Origin: Aphanomyces cochlioides
Lineage: Eukaryota > Oomycota > Saprolegniomycetes > Saprolegniales > Verrucalvaceae
DNA length: 64,000 bases
Reading direction: 5' to 3'
NCBI GenBank assembly: GCA_019828595.1
Contig: JAHQRK010000024.1
Location: 620,001 to 684,000, forward strand
Positions within the stretch are counted from its first letter, which is position 1. The number at the start of each line of letters is the position of its first letter. Positions 42,990 to 52,532 of this stretch are shown piece by piece. The position numbers and the translations under genes were made by a program. The notes beneath the pieces were generated by a model. It ran no database searches. It was not told where the DNA came from and saw only the letters and a list, made by a program, of their open reading frames with translations.

Positions 42990-43880
42990 ATGGCAATCTT
43001 TCTGCTCATCTGCTTTTGTGTTTTTGCTGTGGCGGTGTCAGCATCGCAGATCAGCGTTCTTGGTGTCCCTGGAACATTTCTTGTACCTGATGGAGGTCTT
43101 GTATGCAGCGGATATGACCTCTCTAAAATTGGCGTATGCCCAGGACCTCAGACCAATTTACCCCTCGGATCCTGCTGCGCTCTTCTTCCAAACATTGGCG
43201 CGCTCGGCTGCCAAGTCTTGCCCTCTTCTGCTTGTCTTGGAAAGCCCACAGTCCAAGCTACGCCTTCCACCCTGCCAACAACGACTGTGTCGTCTCGTAC
43301 AACTCCAATTGCTACCCAAACGGCTGTGACTACAACAAAGCCACTTGCCACTGGGCAAACATCTCTGCCTCAGACTCAGCCGTCAGTACCCCCGCGAGAT
43401 TTTTCAACGCCAAGCTCAACGCTGGCACCATCGACGACTGCTATCTTTCGCGCCGTCAGCGGTGCGCAATCCGCCTCAGACGACCAGAGTTGGCTGTCTC
43501 AACACTTGATCTGGATCATCGTAGTGTCTATCCTCGTGGCCATTTGTCTTGGACTTGGGGCTTTGCTTCATCGGAGCTTAAGACGCATCAAATCTGTCGT
43601 TAAAATTCCAGTCCTCGAGGAAATCATGAGTCCATTGCACGTCGGTATTCCGATTCCAACACGGAGCCAATATGCAGCGAGCATCACGCCAACGAATTAC
43701 AACAATGTACACGACGGCCGCTTCAATCGTTCGTTGTCACTTTCTGGATCCAACCAGGGCGGCGATGGCAGCAATGACTTGCATAGTTTCAAAAGTGAAA
43801 TCGACGCGAGAAATTCGCTCGAGATGTCGTGGATGTCGCGCATGGGCACAACGAAGCTCAGTAGAATCAGTAGCTCGTAA
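42990..43880 (+). CDS. type I membrane protein with Thr/Ser/Pro-rich stalk
   Basis: 296 residues from the ATG at 42990; the frame opens slightly earlier without another ATG. It has a signal peptide (MAIFLLICFCVFAVAVSAS) and a short Cys-containing ectodomain (about 20-90, with LPLGSCCALLP). A mucin-like Thr/Ser/Pro stretch (about 90-175, TLPTTTVSSRTT and similar) is likely O-glycosylated. A transmembrane helix follows (IWIIVVSILVAICLGLGALL, about 185-205), then a Ser-rich cytoplasmic tail. No known enzyme domain is present. A cell-surface or wall-anchored role is inferred. The Cys-rich head resembles small secreted oomycete proteins only in a general way. Confidence 0.75.
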   Translation: MAIFLLICFCVFAVAVSASQISVLGVPGTFLVPDGGLVCSGYDLSKIGVCPGPQTNLPLGSCCALLPNIGALGCQVLPSSACLGKPTVQATPSTLPTTTVSSRTTPIATQTAVTTTKPLATGQTSLPQTQPSVPPRDFSTPSSTLAPSTTAIFRAVSGAQSASDDQSWLSQHLIWIIVVSILVAICLGLGALLHRSLRRIKSVVKIPVLEEIMSPLHVGIPIPTRSQYAASITPTNYNNVHDGRFNRSLSLSGSNQGGDGSNDLHSFKSEIDARNSLEMSWMSRMGTTKLSRISSS

Positions 43881-44357
43881 ACTCTACCGATAATGCATGC
43901 AATCTTTGAAACCTTGTTTTATGAAAGCTTGGACAACTTGCTGAGCATCTTCACACACTGACAGGCACACCTGCTACCCGTTGTACCCACGAAATTGACA
44001 CCAGTCTCTATATTGACCACGCGTTTCAATTCTCGTGAAATTGAATGCAATCAAACCTCTGGGGTGAGTACGGAGTGACCGTATCATGCATGATAGAATA
44101 GGCACTTCCAGTCGCTTGGTTGATTCAACTGACATGTCCCCCCAACCCCCCCGCCCTCCCCTTGTCGCTCAAAATCATCTGCTGTCAGCGATCGACAGAT
44201 TGATGAGATAGTTTGACAGTTCATCAACTCAAAGGTGTGTCTGCATGCTGAAGGGAGTCACGGAGGTATGAGAAAGTGTGTTGGACGTCGCTCAAACTTG
44301 TGCTTTAAACCCCTACACCCCATTGTCGCACGGACTGCTGGCAAATATTTAAACATA
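43881..44357. other. intergenic region
   Basis: No coding potential or RNA gene was recognised. It contains a C-rich patch around 44140-44160. Confidence 0.5.
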
Positions 44358-44359
44358 TA

Positions 44360-46236
44360 CTCCTCTGTTCCGCAAAAATCGTACCATTCACTATTTTGGA
44401 CTGGACTTTATAAATCATACCAAATTTTGACTTGAATAAAGTATACAAAATAAGAGAGGCATGACTTAATTTTTGTATGGAACTGTAAAATCTAATATAT
44501 TCTCTTCCATTACTCATATAGCTACTTCGTCAAGGCAATTCATGAGATCTTCCAAGTTTGACTCGTCTTCAAGGCGGCGATTCAACTTTGACAAAGCCAA
44601 AACAAGCGAGTCTTCTTCACAGCTCAAATTGAAAGTTGACAAGTCTTCGATTGTCCCATTTTTGTTCATATGCGGGAGCTTGTAAGCGTTGGAGCCTTCG
44701 ATATCAATACTGATTGGAAACACTTTTTGTAGAATGACGAAAGTTTTCCCCAATGTGTCGCTTGGCAATGCGCCGAACGAATAAACAACAGCATCAATCA
44801 AGTCATCAATGTTTGATGGTGTCGACTGATACTGAAGACTCTGAATAGCATTAAAAAATCCAAAGTCTAACACATTGAAGTCAGGGCTATTCGGGGGCTG
44901 ATTTCGCATTTGAATATTCCAACCGTCGCTGCAATCCATTTTGCATATCGCTTTGTTCACCTTTGATGAATGTGGGCCAGCATTGTCTTGCTGGATAAAA
45001 ACTGTGCGTGTTCGCGCAGACGGAGGCATCTTCTCTTTGATCGCTGGAATAACCTTTGACGTCAGCATATCCAAGTATGCGTCTGCAGTCACACTCAATG
45101 GACGAGTGACAAGAGCACCCTTGGGTCGTTTGAAACTTGATCGCAAAGCGGGCTCGCGGGAAACGAATGGCCAAACACCAAGCTTGCCGTCAAAGTACTT
45201 GTGACTGTGGAAGTCGTATCGCGGTCGGGCTACCGCAGCCAGAAACATGACCTTCGTGATGAAGCGCTTGCTTTGAACATGTCGTGTGGGCAGTTGCTCG
45301 TCGTCATAGACATAGTACTTACCGTTAACTTTTGTCAAGTAGAACCACTTTTCATCAACGTGCACAATGTCATACATGCTGTCGAAAACGTGGTTCCGCT
45401 TGACAAAGGATAACGCAAACTCCAGTCTTGTCTTCTTGTTGTCTTCGGTGAGGTATGGCTTGAGACTGTTGCTTCTTTTCTTCAGCCGTCCTTGTGATTT
45501 CATGTGTCGCATCAATGTTGTTCTTGACACCTTGGCTGCGTGTGCAAGAGTTCTGAGAGACTGGCGCTTGTTCAGTTCGACTGACTTGATGGCTTCCTCG
45601 ATCAACTCATGTGTCCTTTTTGTTTTGCGACCACAATTTCCTATTCCAAGTACACCCGTGAAAATTTATATGGCTAGAAATTGATTCCTCTATAAATGCA
45701 TACCTTTCATGCGGCTTGCGGTGTCGGGAACTTTGGACCCATCGGCGATTGATTTGCATGCTTGCTGCCACACCCGTCGTACAGCAGCCCTGTTGCAGTT
45801 GAATGTAGACGCAGCTTCATTGATTGAGCCATGTCTGAGCTTCCCGCATTTTGAATTGGCCAGCAAAAAGTCAAAAACGGCTCGCCTCTCGTCGGAGGTG
45901 AGATTGAGCGTTCGCACAGATCGATTGGGTGCAGCATGATGGTGGTCGACTGGCCTGTAGATGGCGGAAGGCATTGCTTTCGCGTTGGGCGTGTTCTCTT
46001 ATCGGTAGGATTAAAAATAAAGTCGTGGCGAAGAAAACATTGATTCGATATAGGTTAGAACCTATTTTGATGCCACATTTCGCGGCCATTATTTATCGCT
46101 AGAACGAGCTCAAACCAGCGAATCAAAGAGCATTATTCGCGCTTTCTGGTGAGCCAATAGGATTCCGAATACGAGAAATACTGCAAAAATGCCGCCAATC
46201 CAAAGAATTTGGTACGATAATTTTGGACCAGATGAG
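44360..46236 (-). mobile_element. mariner-like element (plant type), copy 2, apparently intact
   Basis: A 1877-bp element flanked by TA (44358-44359 and 46237-46238). The ends CTCCTCTGTTCC.. and CTCATCTGGTCC.. are inverted repeats with a shared ATCGTACCA further in. The transposase gene is open, so this copy may still be autonomous. Confidence 0.88.
44514..45974 (-). CDS. mariner transposase (DD39D), intact, one intron
   Basis: Exon 1 is 45974-45704, the intron 45703-45641 (63 bp) and exon 2 45640-44514, giving 465 residues. The N-terminal half has helix-turn-helix motifs (AASTFNCNRAAVRRVW and LRTLAHAAKVSRTTLMRHM). The catalytic core has VHVDEKWFYLTK, FIQQDNAGPH and QPPNSPDFNVLDFGFF. Exactly 39 residues separate the second and third Asp, the spacing known from plant mariner-like transposases. 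RPKGALV and KVMFLAAVARPRYDFH are also family hallmarks. All three catalytic residues and the frame are intact. The other mariner copy shares the intron position but has a frameshift. Confidence 0.92.
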
Positions 46237-46499
46237 TAAGCAGGATACGACAAGTATACGACAAGACAAATTATTTGATTGGATGTTCGTCAAATGGTGT
46301 AATGATCTATTGGTAGAAAATATATTCTGCCTTTCGATTGGGCGATCGAGTTGTCGGACGTCAACATAGCACCAAACAATGAGCATATATAGACAATAAT
46401 TGGCTAATATACAGCTAAAGCCACATTTCAAGTGACTTTCTGCTTTTGCGGGTATGGAGAGCGCGAGACCATCCAAGAAGTCCATCCAAGACGCTTTCT

Positions 46500-47888
46500 A
46501 TGGAGCGTCGACGAGACGGACATATGACACGTACCAGCGACAGTTTCTTCTTTATATACAACAAAACCATGGTGACACGAACCCCCGCTCAGCGACGACA
46601 GAATTATGCACAGACTTTCTGCTATGAAAAGGGTCGAAAAGCCCGTACAATTGACTTGGCAAAAACAGCTCTAGTGGCGTATTTCTCCTCGCATGGCGTT
46701 TCACCCAATCCGGCCCAGGACGTCATAGCTCGTCGATATGTCGTTGGCCTCCAAAAGTACAACAAGCAAAATTGTATTGACGAGGAGAAAAAGGCATACC
46801 CTTTGTCTATTCACGAGCTGTCTACACTATTAAACTGCATGTCTGATCACAACCCTTTCCTTGGATCAATGCTGCGCTTCTTGTTCTCGGCATGTTTTAT
46901 GGGATGTTTCCGGATCAGTGAATTGTTGGCGTTGCGCTGGAATGATGTCTCTCTTGTCCAAGACGACACGGGTCGCTTTCTCTCTGTGAGGTTGAAATGG
47001 CACAAGAAGGCAAATATTGAAGGCGAATGCCAATTGTATCACTTGATTGACGAAGTGGAATTCCCGTGCTTGCGAGTGTGTACCTTTTTTGATGAGTATG
47101 TCTCGATGGTGCGTGCAGCCTGTGTGAACATCAACAAAGATGCGTTTGTGTTTCCACAAACCTCAATACCAAGTCATAATGGTGCACCAATTGTTAACTG
47201 GTTTAAATGTCTTGAACAGACTCCACTGAGAAAGATATTGAATGGGATGGTTGAGACTTGTCCAAATTTGCCAACTGGAATTACCCTTCATAGCATGCGG
47301 AGGGGTGGCTGCTTCTATCGAGTGTTTGAATCTCCTCGTCGGCGATTTAATTTCCGAGAGCTTATGGCCTGGTGTCGATGGGAGGATACACAGACGTGCT
47401 CGGAGTATTTGATTACCAGGAATCTACTGCGTTCAGCTAAGTTTAGCCAACCTCAGTCAATTCAAATGGACAATCCCATCGCACAACACAACTTAGTCGA
47501 CGAAATTGGTCGTGCGGTTGCGACAAATATCCAAAAGAATAACTTAGTCTTGCAGCCCAAGTCAGGCGCAAACAATGTGCTGCGCCAAGCGAGTCTGAAG
47601 GAATTTATTGTCGAAAAGAGAATCCCAACTGCCCATTCGGGCAGAGAAGCTTGGCAACAATGGCACTTTGTTGACCCAAAGAGTGGCCAACACTGTGCGC
47701 TCAAAGATTTTACTCGAGAAATGATACGAGCCGATCGAAAACGATATTCAGAACGCCAGACGTTAGCCTTGGCGTTTATACGATACGACACTTACGAGCA
47801 ATTTGAAGTCGACTACTTTGGATTCACTCAAACTTGTGCTAAGCTATTGAAAGAGGTTCGGCGACGTAAGCGTATGAATGCTCCTTGA
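46500..47888 (+). CDS. Crypton-type tyrosine recombinase
   Basis: 463 residues from the first ATG at 46500; a later ATG near 46569 could also serve. The core has the tyrosine-recombinase set: an Arg in FRISELLALRWNDV, a likely Lys in the following beta region, HSMRRGG as the H-x-x-R box and a Tyr in CSEYLITRN. The C-terminal 100 residues (WQQWHFVDPK, then a conserved Arg-rich helix) resemble the GCR1_C DNA-binding domain that Crypton transposases carry. Cryptons move by a circular intermediate and leave no long terminal repeats, so the element borders cannot be seen here. The frame is intact and all catalytic residues are present. Confidence 0.82.
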   Translation: MERRRDGHMTRTSDSFFFIYNKTMVTRTPAQRRQNYAQTFCYEKGRKARTIDLAKTALVAYFSSHGVSPNPAQDVIARRYVVGLQKYNKQNCIDEEKKAYPLSIHELSTLLNCMSDHNPFLGSMLRFLFSACFMGCFRISELLALRWNDVSLVQDDTGRFLSVRLKWHKKANIEGECQLYHLIDEVEFPCLRVCTFFDEYVSMVRAACVNINKDAFVFPQTSIPSHNGAPIVNWFKCLEQTPLRKILNGMVETCPNLPTGITLHSMRRGGCFYRVFESPRRRFNFRELMAWCRWEDTQTCSEYLITRNLLRSAKFSQPQSIQMDNPIAQHNLVDEIGRAVATNIQKNNLVLQPKSGANNVLRQASLKEFIVEKRIPTAHSGREAWQQWHFVDPKSGQHCALKDFTREMIRADRKRYSERQTLALAFIRYDTYEQFEVDYFGFTQTCAKLLKEVRRRKRMNAP

Positions 47889-47995
47889 TTGTAGTTTGTG
47901 CAATACATGTCATCTTACATTCTGTCGCGAGTCGCGGCAGCACTACGAGTGGTTGATCTCCTTGGCACGGGAGAAGGACAAACAATTCTCGTAGG

Positions 47996-48680
47996 GACGG
48001 CGACGAACGAGGCCGAACAGAGCTCGGACACAGAGCTTGGACATACGGCGACAAAACTAGGCTAAGCAGAGCTTGGGTAGACGGCGCCAAACGAGGACAA
48101 ACAGAGCTTGGAGAGACAGCGACGAAAACGCCAAATAGAGCTTGGACAAACATCGACAAAACAAGGCCAAAGAGAACTTGGATAGACAGCGGCGAACAAG
48201 GCCAAACAGAGCTTGGCCTGGAGGCGACAAATTAAACTCAACAGAGCTTGGGCATACAGCAACAAAACTAGGTCAAATATAGCTTGGACATACTAGTACA
48301 GCAAAAATACTAGGCCAAACATAGCTTGGACAGACCGCGCCAAACGAGGATAAACAGAGCTTGGACAGACGGCGCCAGACGAGGACAAAGAGAGCTTGGA
48401 GAGAGAATGACGAACAAAGACAAACAGAGTTGGGACAGGAGGCGACAATTAGGCCAGACAGAGCTTGGACAGACGGCGACAAACAAGGCCACACAGAACT
48501 TGGACAGACGGCGAGGACAAAGGACAAGTAGAGCTTGGACAGACGGCGACAAACATGACCACACAGAGCTTGGACAGACGGAGAGGACAAAGGACAAACA
48601 GAGCTTGGTCAAGCGCCGAGAACGAAGGACAAGAAGAGCTTGAACAGACGACAAGGACGAAGGAAAAGCAGAGGCGACAA
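47996..48680. repeat. minisatellite of about 36-42-bp units
   Basis: About 18 imperfect units share CAGAGCTTGGACAGACGGCG and a variable ACAAACAAGGCCA tail. Several neighbouring units have lengths divisible by three, so long open frames run through the array on both strands; these have no other sign of coding. GC content is above that of the flanks. Confidence 0.85.
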
Positions 48681-49342
48681 TTTCTTGATTTTGTCCAATC
48701 AAGAAGTTGTCGGTTGGATTTGTCGGATATTTAAAATTATCCTTACATAATATATGGACACGACAGCAAACCGACAAATTTCGGACCTGTGATTGGACAA
48801 GCGACAATTTCAATTTTTTCTATTGGACAAAACTACTTCTTTCAAAAACCATTGGTCGTTCTTGTTGTCACGGCAGCAACATATCTTAACATTTAACATA
48901 TCTTCAATTTAATTGGCCAATATTATATAGTAGTCTCGTTCCCTACATAATATATAGGATTTTGTATAAATTATTGCGCTTTTGATACAAAATTGTGAGG
49001 AACGGTTTGAATCGACCGAGGTTTCGAATCGATTCCGAATCGAACGGGCTTCTCTGATTGGCTAGAATTAAAAATTAAAAATAGTCAGCCAATCAGAATC
49101 GATTAGCCACCTGACTCACGCAAAACACACACTGACACTCACCACCACTTCAGTATGGTGAAATCGATTTGACAATGTGAAAATGAATTCGCTTTTTGGT
49201 CAAAACCACAAATTTGGTTGAAAATGACAATACATACCTCGAATTTAAGTTTCAGGGCGGCTTGAAGTTGGGTCGATGAGCTCCCATGGCGCGCCGGGCG
49301 GGTCGCTCAGTCAACTGACTGGCCACGGCACAATCGAATACG
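48681..49342. other. intergenic region upstream of MetAP1
   Basis: AT-rich, with no gene recognised. GATTCCGAATCG- and CAATCAGAATCGATT-like words around 49020-49110 form imperfect palindromes. Confidence 0.5.
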
Positions 49343-50467
49343 ATGAGCAACGAGAGCTTCTTCTGTGCGAAGGAAGGATGCAACCAACCTGGGAAAATGG
49401 TCTGTCCTTCCTGCAAGAAGCTCGGCATTCCACCATCCATTAGCAGTTTCTGCACTCAAGACTGCTTCAAGACGTATTGGCTCCATCACAAGAGTCTTCA
49501 CAAGATGTTCACCACGACGGCAAAGGTTGATAAGTTCCAAGGCTTCAACTTCACAAGTGCATTGCGACCTGGAATTGTCTCCGCCAAGAAAACCGTGCCA
49601 GGTCATATTCCTCGCCCTGAGTATTGGTTCAGTGGTGTGCCTATCGCGGAACAACAAGCGAATGCTGTCGGCAAGATTCCAGTGTACACGGCCGAAGAGA
49701 TTGCGGGGATTCGCAAGGCATGCAAGTTGGGCCGAGAAATTTTGGACCTTGCCGGTCGTGCCATTCGAGTCGGCATGACGACGGATGAGCTCGATTGCAT
49801 TGTTCACGAGGCGTGCATCGAGCGTGGATGCTACCCATCGCCTTTGAATTACTACAACTTTCCAAAGTCGATCTGCACATCATTGAACGACGTCATTTGC
49901 CACGGCATTCCCGATAGTCGACTACTTCGAGACGGTGACATCTTGAACGTGGATGTCTCAATCTTCAAAGATGGCTTCCATGCCGACCTGAACAAAACAT
50001 TCTTGGTGGGCGATGTTGACGAAGAAGGCGAGCGTTTGGTCAAGACGTCATTTGACTGTCTCGCAGCAGCAATAGCAATTGTCAAGCCGGGCACGATGTA
50101 TCGTGATGTTGGCAAAGCCATTTCGGCGGTTGCGGTGGCACAAGGGTTTTCAGTCGTCAAGTCGTATGTTGGTCATGGCACTGGTTCTCTCTTTCATACT
50201 TTGCCAAATGTGCCCCACTACACCCCAAACAAAGCGGTGGGAATCATGAAACCTGGTCACATCTTCACTATTGAGCCCATGATCAACGTTGGAACTTGGC
50301 GTGATGTCCGCTGGCCTGACGAATGGACTGTTGTGACTGCCGATGGCTTGCGCTCTGCCCAATTCGAGCACATGATTCTTGTCACAGACACGGGTTACGA
50401 AATTCTCACTGCGCGAGAGAACGAGCCAGTGATGACTTGGGACATCGACAAACTTCAGCGAGAGTAA
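49343..50467 (+). CDS. METAP1: methionine aminopeptidase type 1
   Basis: A single exon of 374 residues, the usual length for eukaryotic MetAP1. The N-terminal zinc-finger region has CNQPGKMVCPSCKKLG and CTQDCFKTYWLHH, which in yeast and human binds the ribosome. The M24 catalytic domain follows, with VCHGIPD (catalytic His), ILNVDVSIFKDGFHADLNKT (two metal-binding Asp), SYVGHGTGSLFH (metal His), FTIEPMINVG (Glu) and AQFEHMILVT (Glu). It removes the initiator Met from nascent proteins in the cytosol. The ATG at 49343 gives the complete zinc finger and no alternative start is needed. Confidence 0.95.
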   Translation: MSNESFFCAKEGCNQPGKMVCPSCKKLGIPPSISSFCTQDCFKTYWLHHKSLHKMFTTTAKVDKFQGFNFTSALRPGIVSAKKTVPGHIPRPEYWFSGVPIAEQQANAVGKIPVYTAEEIAGIRKACKLGREILDLAGRAIRVGMTTDELDCIVHEACIERGCYPSPLNYYNFPKSICTSLNDVICHGIPDSRLLRDGDILNVDVSIFKDGFHADLNKTFLVGDVDEEGERLVKTSFDCLAAAIAIVKPGTMYRDVGKAISAVAVAQGFSVVKSYVGHGTGSLFHTLPNVPHYTPNKAVGIMKPGHIFTIEPMINVGTWRDVRWPDEWTVVTADGLRSAQFEHMILVTDTGYEILTARENEPVMTWDIDKLQRE

Positions 50468-50559
50468 TGAGCCAAGCCTTTGCATAAGTCGGTTTTTGAA
50501 ATGGATCATCGATTTCTTCGTGATGTGTCAAGTTGTCAATGGCACTATTTGTCGGTACC

Positions 50560-51204
50560 GTGTGCTAATCTTTTCCACAACTTGTGTCAACGTAGCAATG
50601 CAAAGGTTGCTCGCAATCTAGGAGTGATATCAAACTCTTCAACCGACCCTGCACTTTGAAGGGAACGTAACATCGAGCAATCTTTTTGCCCGAAGGATTC
50701 CTTTGCAACACCGCTTTCTTGAGCGTAGCAAGAAATGGCTTGCTTGCATGATAGACTACACAAGATGTCCTTTCTTCTTCCCATTCAACTGATGCATTTG
50801 GACATTATGACATCCTCCGTACAAATTCAGCAACACCAATGCTTGTCAAGTCATAAAGCATTCTTCTTGAAGCTTCTTGACTGGTCTTTATCGCATTCAT
50901 CGTCCTGATGTCCTTTCTTTCCACGCTGGCAACGTGCATCGCCCGCAGCATCGGAGGTTGATGGCAAATTGCACAGTGGCGCCTTTTGTTCAGATTTTCA
51001 TTGGTCAAATTAATTGACTAAATTTGTCGACAAACAAAAAAATATTCTGAAATTCATTTTTGCCAAGAAATTCCAATAATCCTTGACGTGAGGAAACCCC
51101 AGGGCTTTGTAGAGACGCAGATCCTTTAGAAAATTGGCCTGTTGATTGTTATTGCTGTAAAGACTTTTTGTTGCCTGCATAATTGATATCCACGATTGAG
51201 ACAA
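50560..51204 (-). CDS. hypothetical small multi-exon gene (tentative)
   Basis: Minus-strand segments could be exons: 51204-51015 (MSQSWISIMQATKSLYSNN), about 51008-50830 (RHCAICHQPPMLRAMHV, a CxxC-H motif) and about 50793-50560 (SCVVYHASKPFLATLKKAVL, ending at a TAG). Plausible short introns lie between them. No family was recognised and the joins are uncertain. If real, the gene is divergent to the TBP gene and converges on MetAP1. Confidence 0.3.
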
Positions 51205-51321
51205 AGCTTTAGAACCTTGGGATTTTATTTCTGCACTGAAATTGTATTTATATCATTTATCCTTCACCAATAATTTCCGGTGTATTTTAAATTGTATTTA
51301 AAAATATTTTGATTATCCGTC

Positions 51322-52299
51322 ATGTCCACAGCGCCGCGGGACCAGCAGCTTCAGGTCGTCCAAGCGGAGCAAGCGCTGCAAGTGGACGATGAATGGTCAG
51401 CAGAAAGGCTAGTTCTCCACGTCAAGTACGTATATTTGTGTATTTTCGAGCTCTCTGAGCTGATATGACGCCGTAGAAACATTGTGGGCACGATCGATGT
51501 TCAAACTCCACTTGACCTCAAGACAATTGCGCTCCATGCAAGAAATGCAGAGTACAATCCAAGGGTACGGCGACACATATGGCTTTATTCGATGTTGATA
51601 TGACCGTCAGAAATTCTCAGCAGTCATTATGCGCCTTCGTGACCCAAAAACAACCGCGCTCATGTTTTCATCCGGCAAGGTATGCCCAAGGATTCGTTGG
51701 TCGCACAAACTCATCAGAGATGGCTGTGGCTATGTAGGTTGTTATCACAGGAGCTTCCACTGAAGCGAATTGTCGATTAGCAGCTCGAAAATATTGTAAA
51801 GTCCTACAGGTACCGCTCTCGAACCTGTCATTATCAAAGAAGTAAACACGAGTAGAAGCTCAACTTTCCCGCAAAGTTCCACCTATTCAAAGTCTGCAAC
51901 ATGATGGGAACGAGCGATTTAAGATTTCCGATCCGTCTTGAAGGGTTGCTCAATGATCATTCTCGTTTTTGCACAGTACGTGCAACGAACATTGTTTGTT
52001 GACGGATTGCATCCATGTAGTATGAACCCGAGCTCTTTGCAGGGCTGATATTCAAGCTCGTCGATCCCAAGCTCACATTCCTTATCTTTGTATCGGGGAA
52101 ACTCGTTATTTGCGGGGCCAAGGTACGCTTTTGGAGTCCTGAGACTTTCTGAACCAGTTTCCGGCAGGATACGAACGACATGCACGCAGCACTGGAGAAG
52201 ATGTACCCACTACTACTGGAGTACAAAAAGAGAGCACCAGCACCGACACTAGCCCCTGTGGACTTTCAAGAAGATGCGGACGTCGATCAGCACCACTAG
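51322..52299 (+). CDS. TBP: TATA-box-binding protein (TBP or TBP-like), 7 exons
   Basis: The exons 51322-51425, 51477-51564, 51611-51679, 51738-51809, 51856-51975, 52021-52122 and 52168-52299 give 228 residues; all introns are 45-58 bp. After a short N-terminus come the two TBP direct repeats. Repeat 1 is [50 protein letters not shown]. Repeat 2 includes [27 protein letters not shown] and [12 protein letters not shown]. Canonical TBP has NIV.T and NIVGS where this protein has NIVGT and NMMGT. Several DNA-face positions also differ from those of yeast or human, so it may be a TBP-related factor or just a fast-evolving TBP. It would nucleate promoter complexes for the nuclear RNA polymerases. 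Confidence 0.88.
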
Positions 52300-52532
52300 A
52301 TCCTCTTTCTCTCTCCTTCAGTCGTTGTGATGATAGCTAATAGAACCCCACTCTCGAAAGAATGCTCCCCATCTCCATTTGGTGCGCCCTCCTCTCCATA
52401 CGACGCTTGAAGGCTTCTTGCTTGATGCTGATCCATTTCGGACGGTTTCGAGATCGTGTGTCCTTCACTTGTCGTTTCTCTGCGAAACGGTTCTAGGTGC
52501 TGAGTTGCACGACGCTCGTAAGTCGCAACAGA

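Noticed and set aside
48273..48813. Minus-strand frames encoding Ser/Leu/Cys-rich repeats
   Set aside because: They are read-outs of the minisatellite. The plus strand is equally open, and no start, domain or non-repeat sequence supports a gene.
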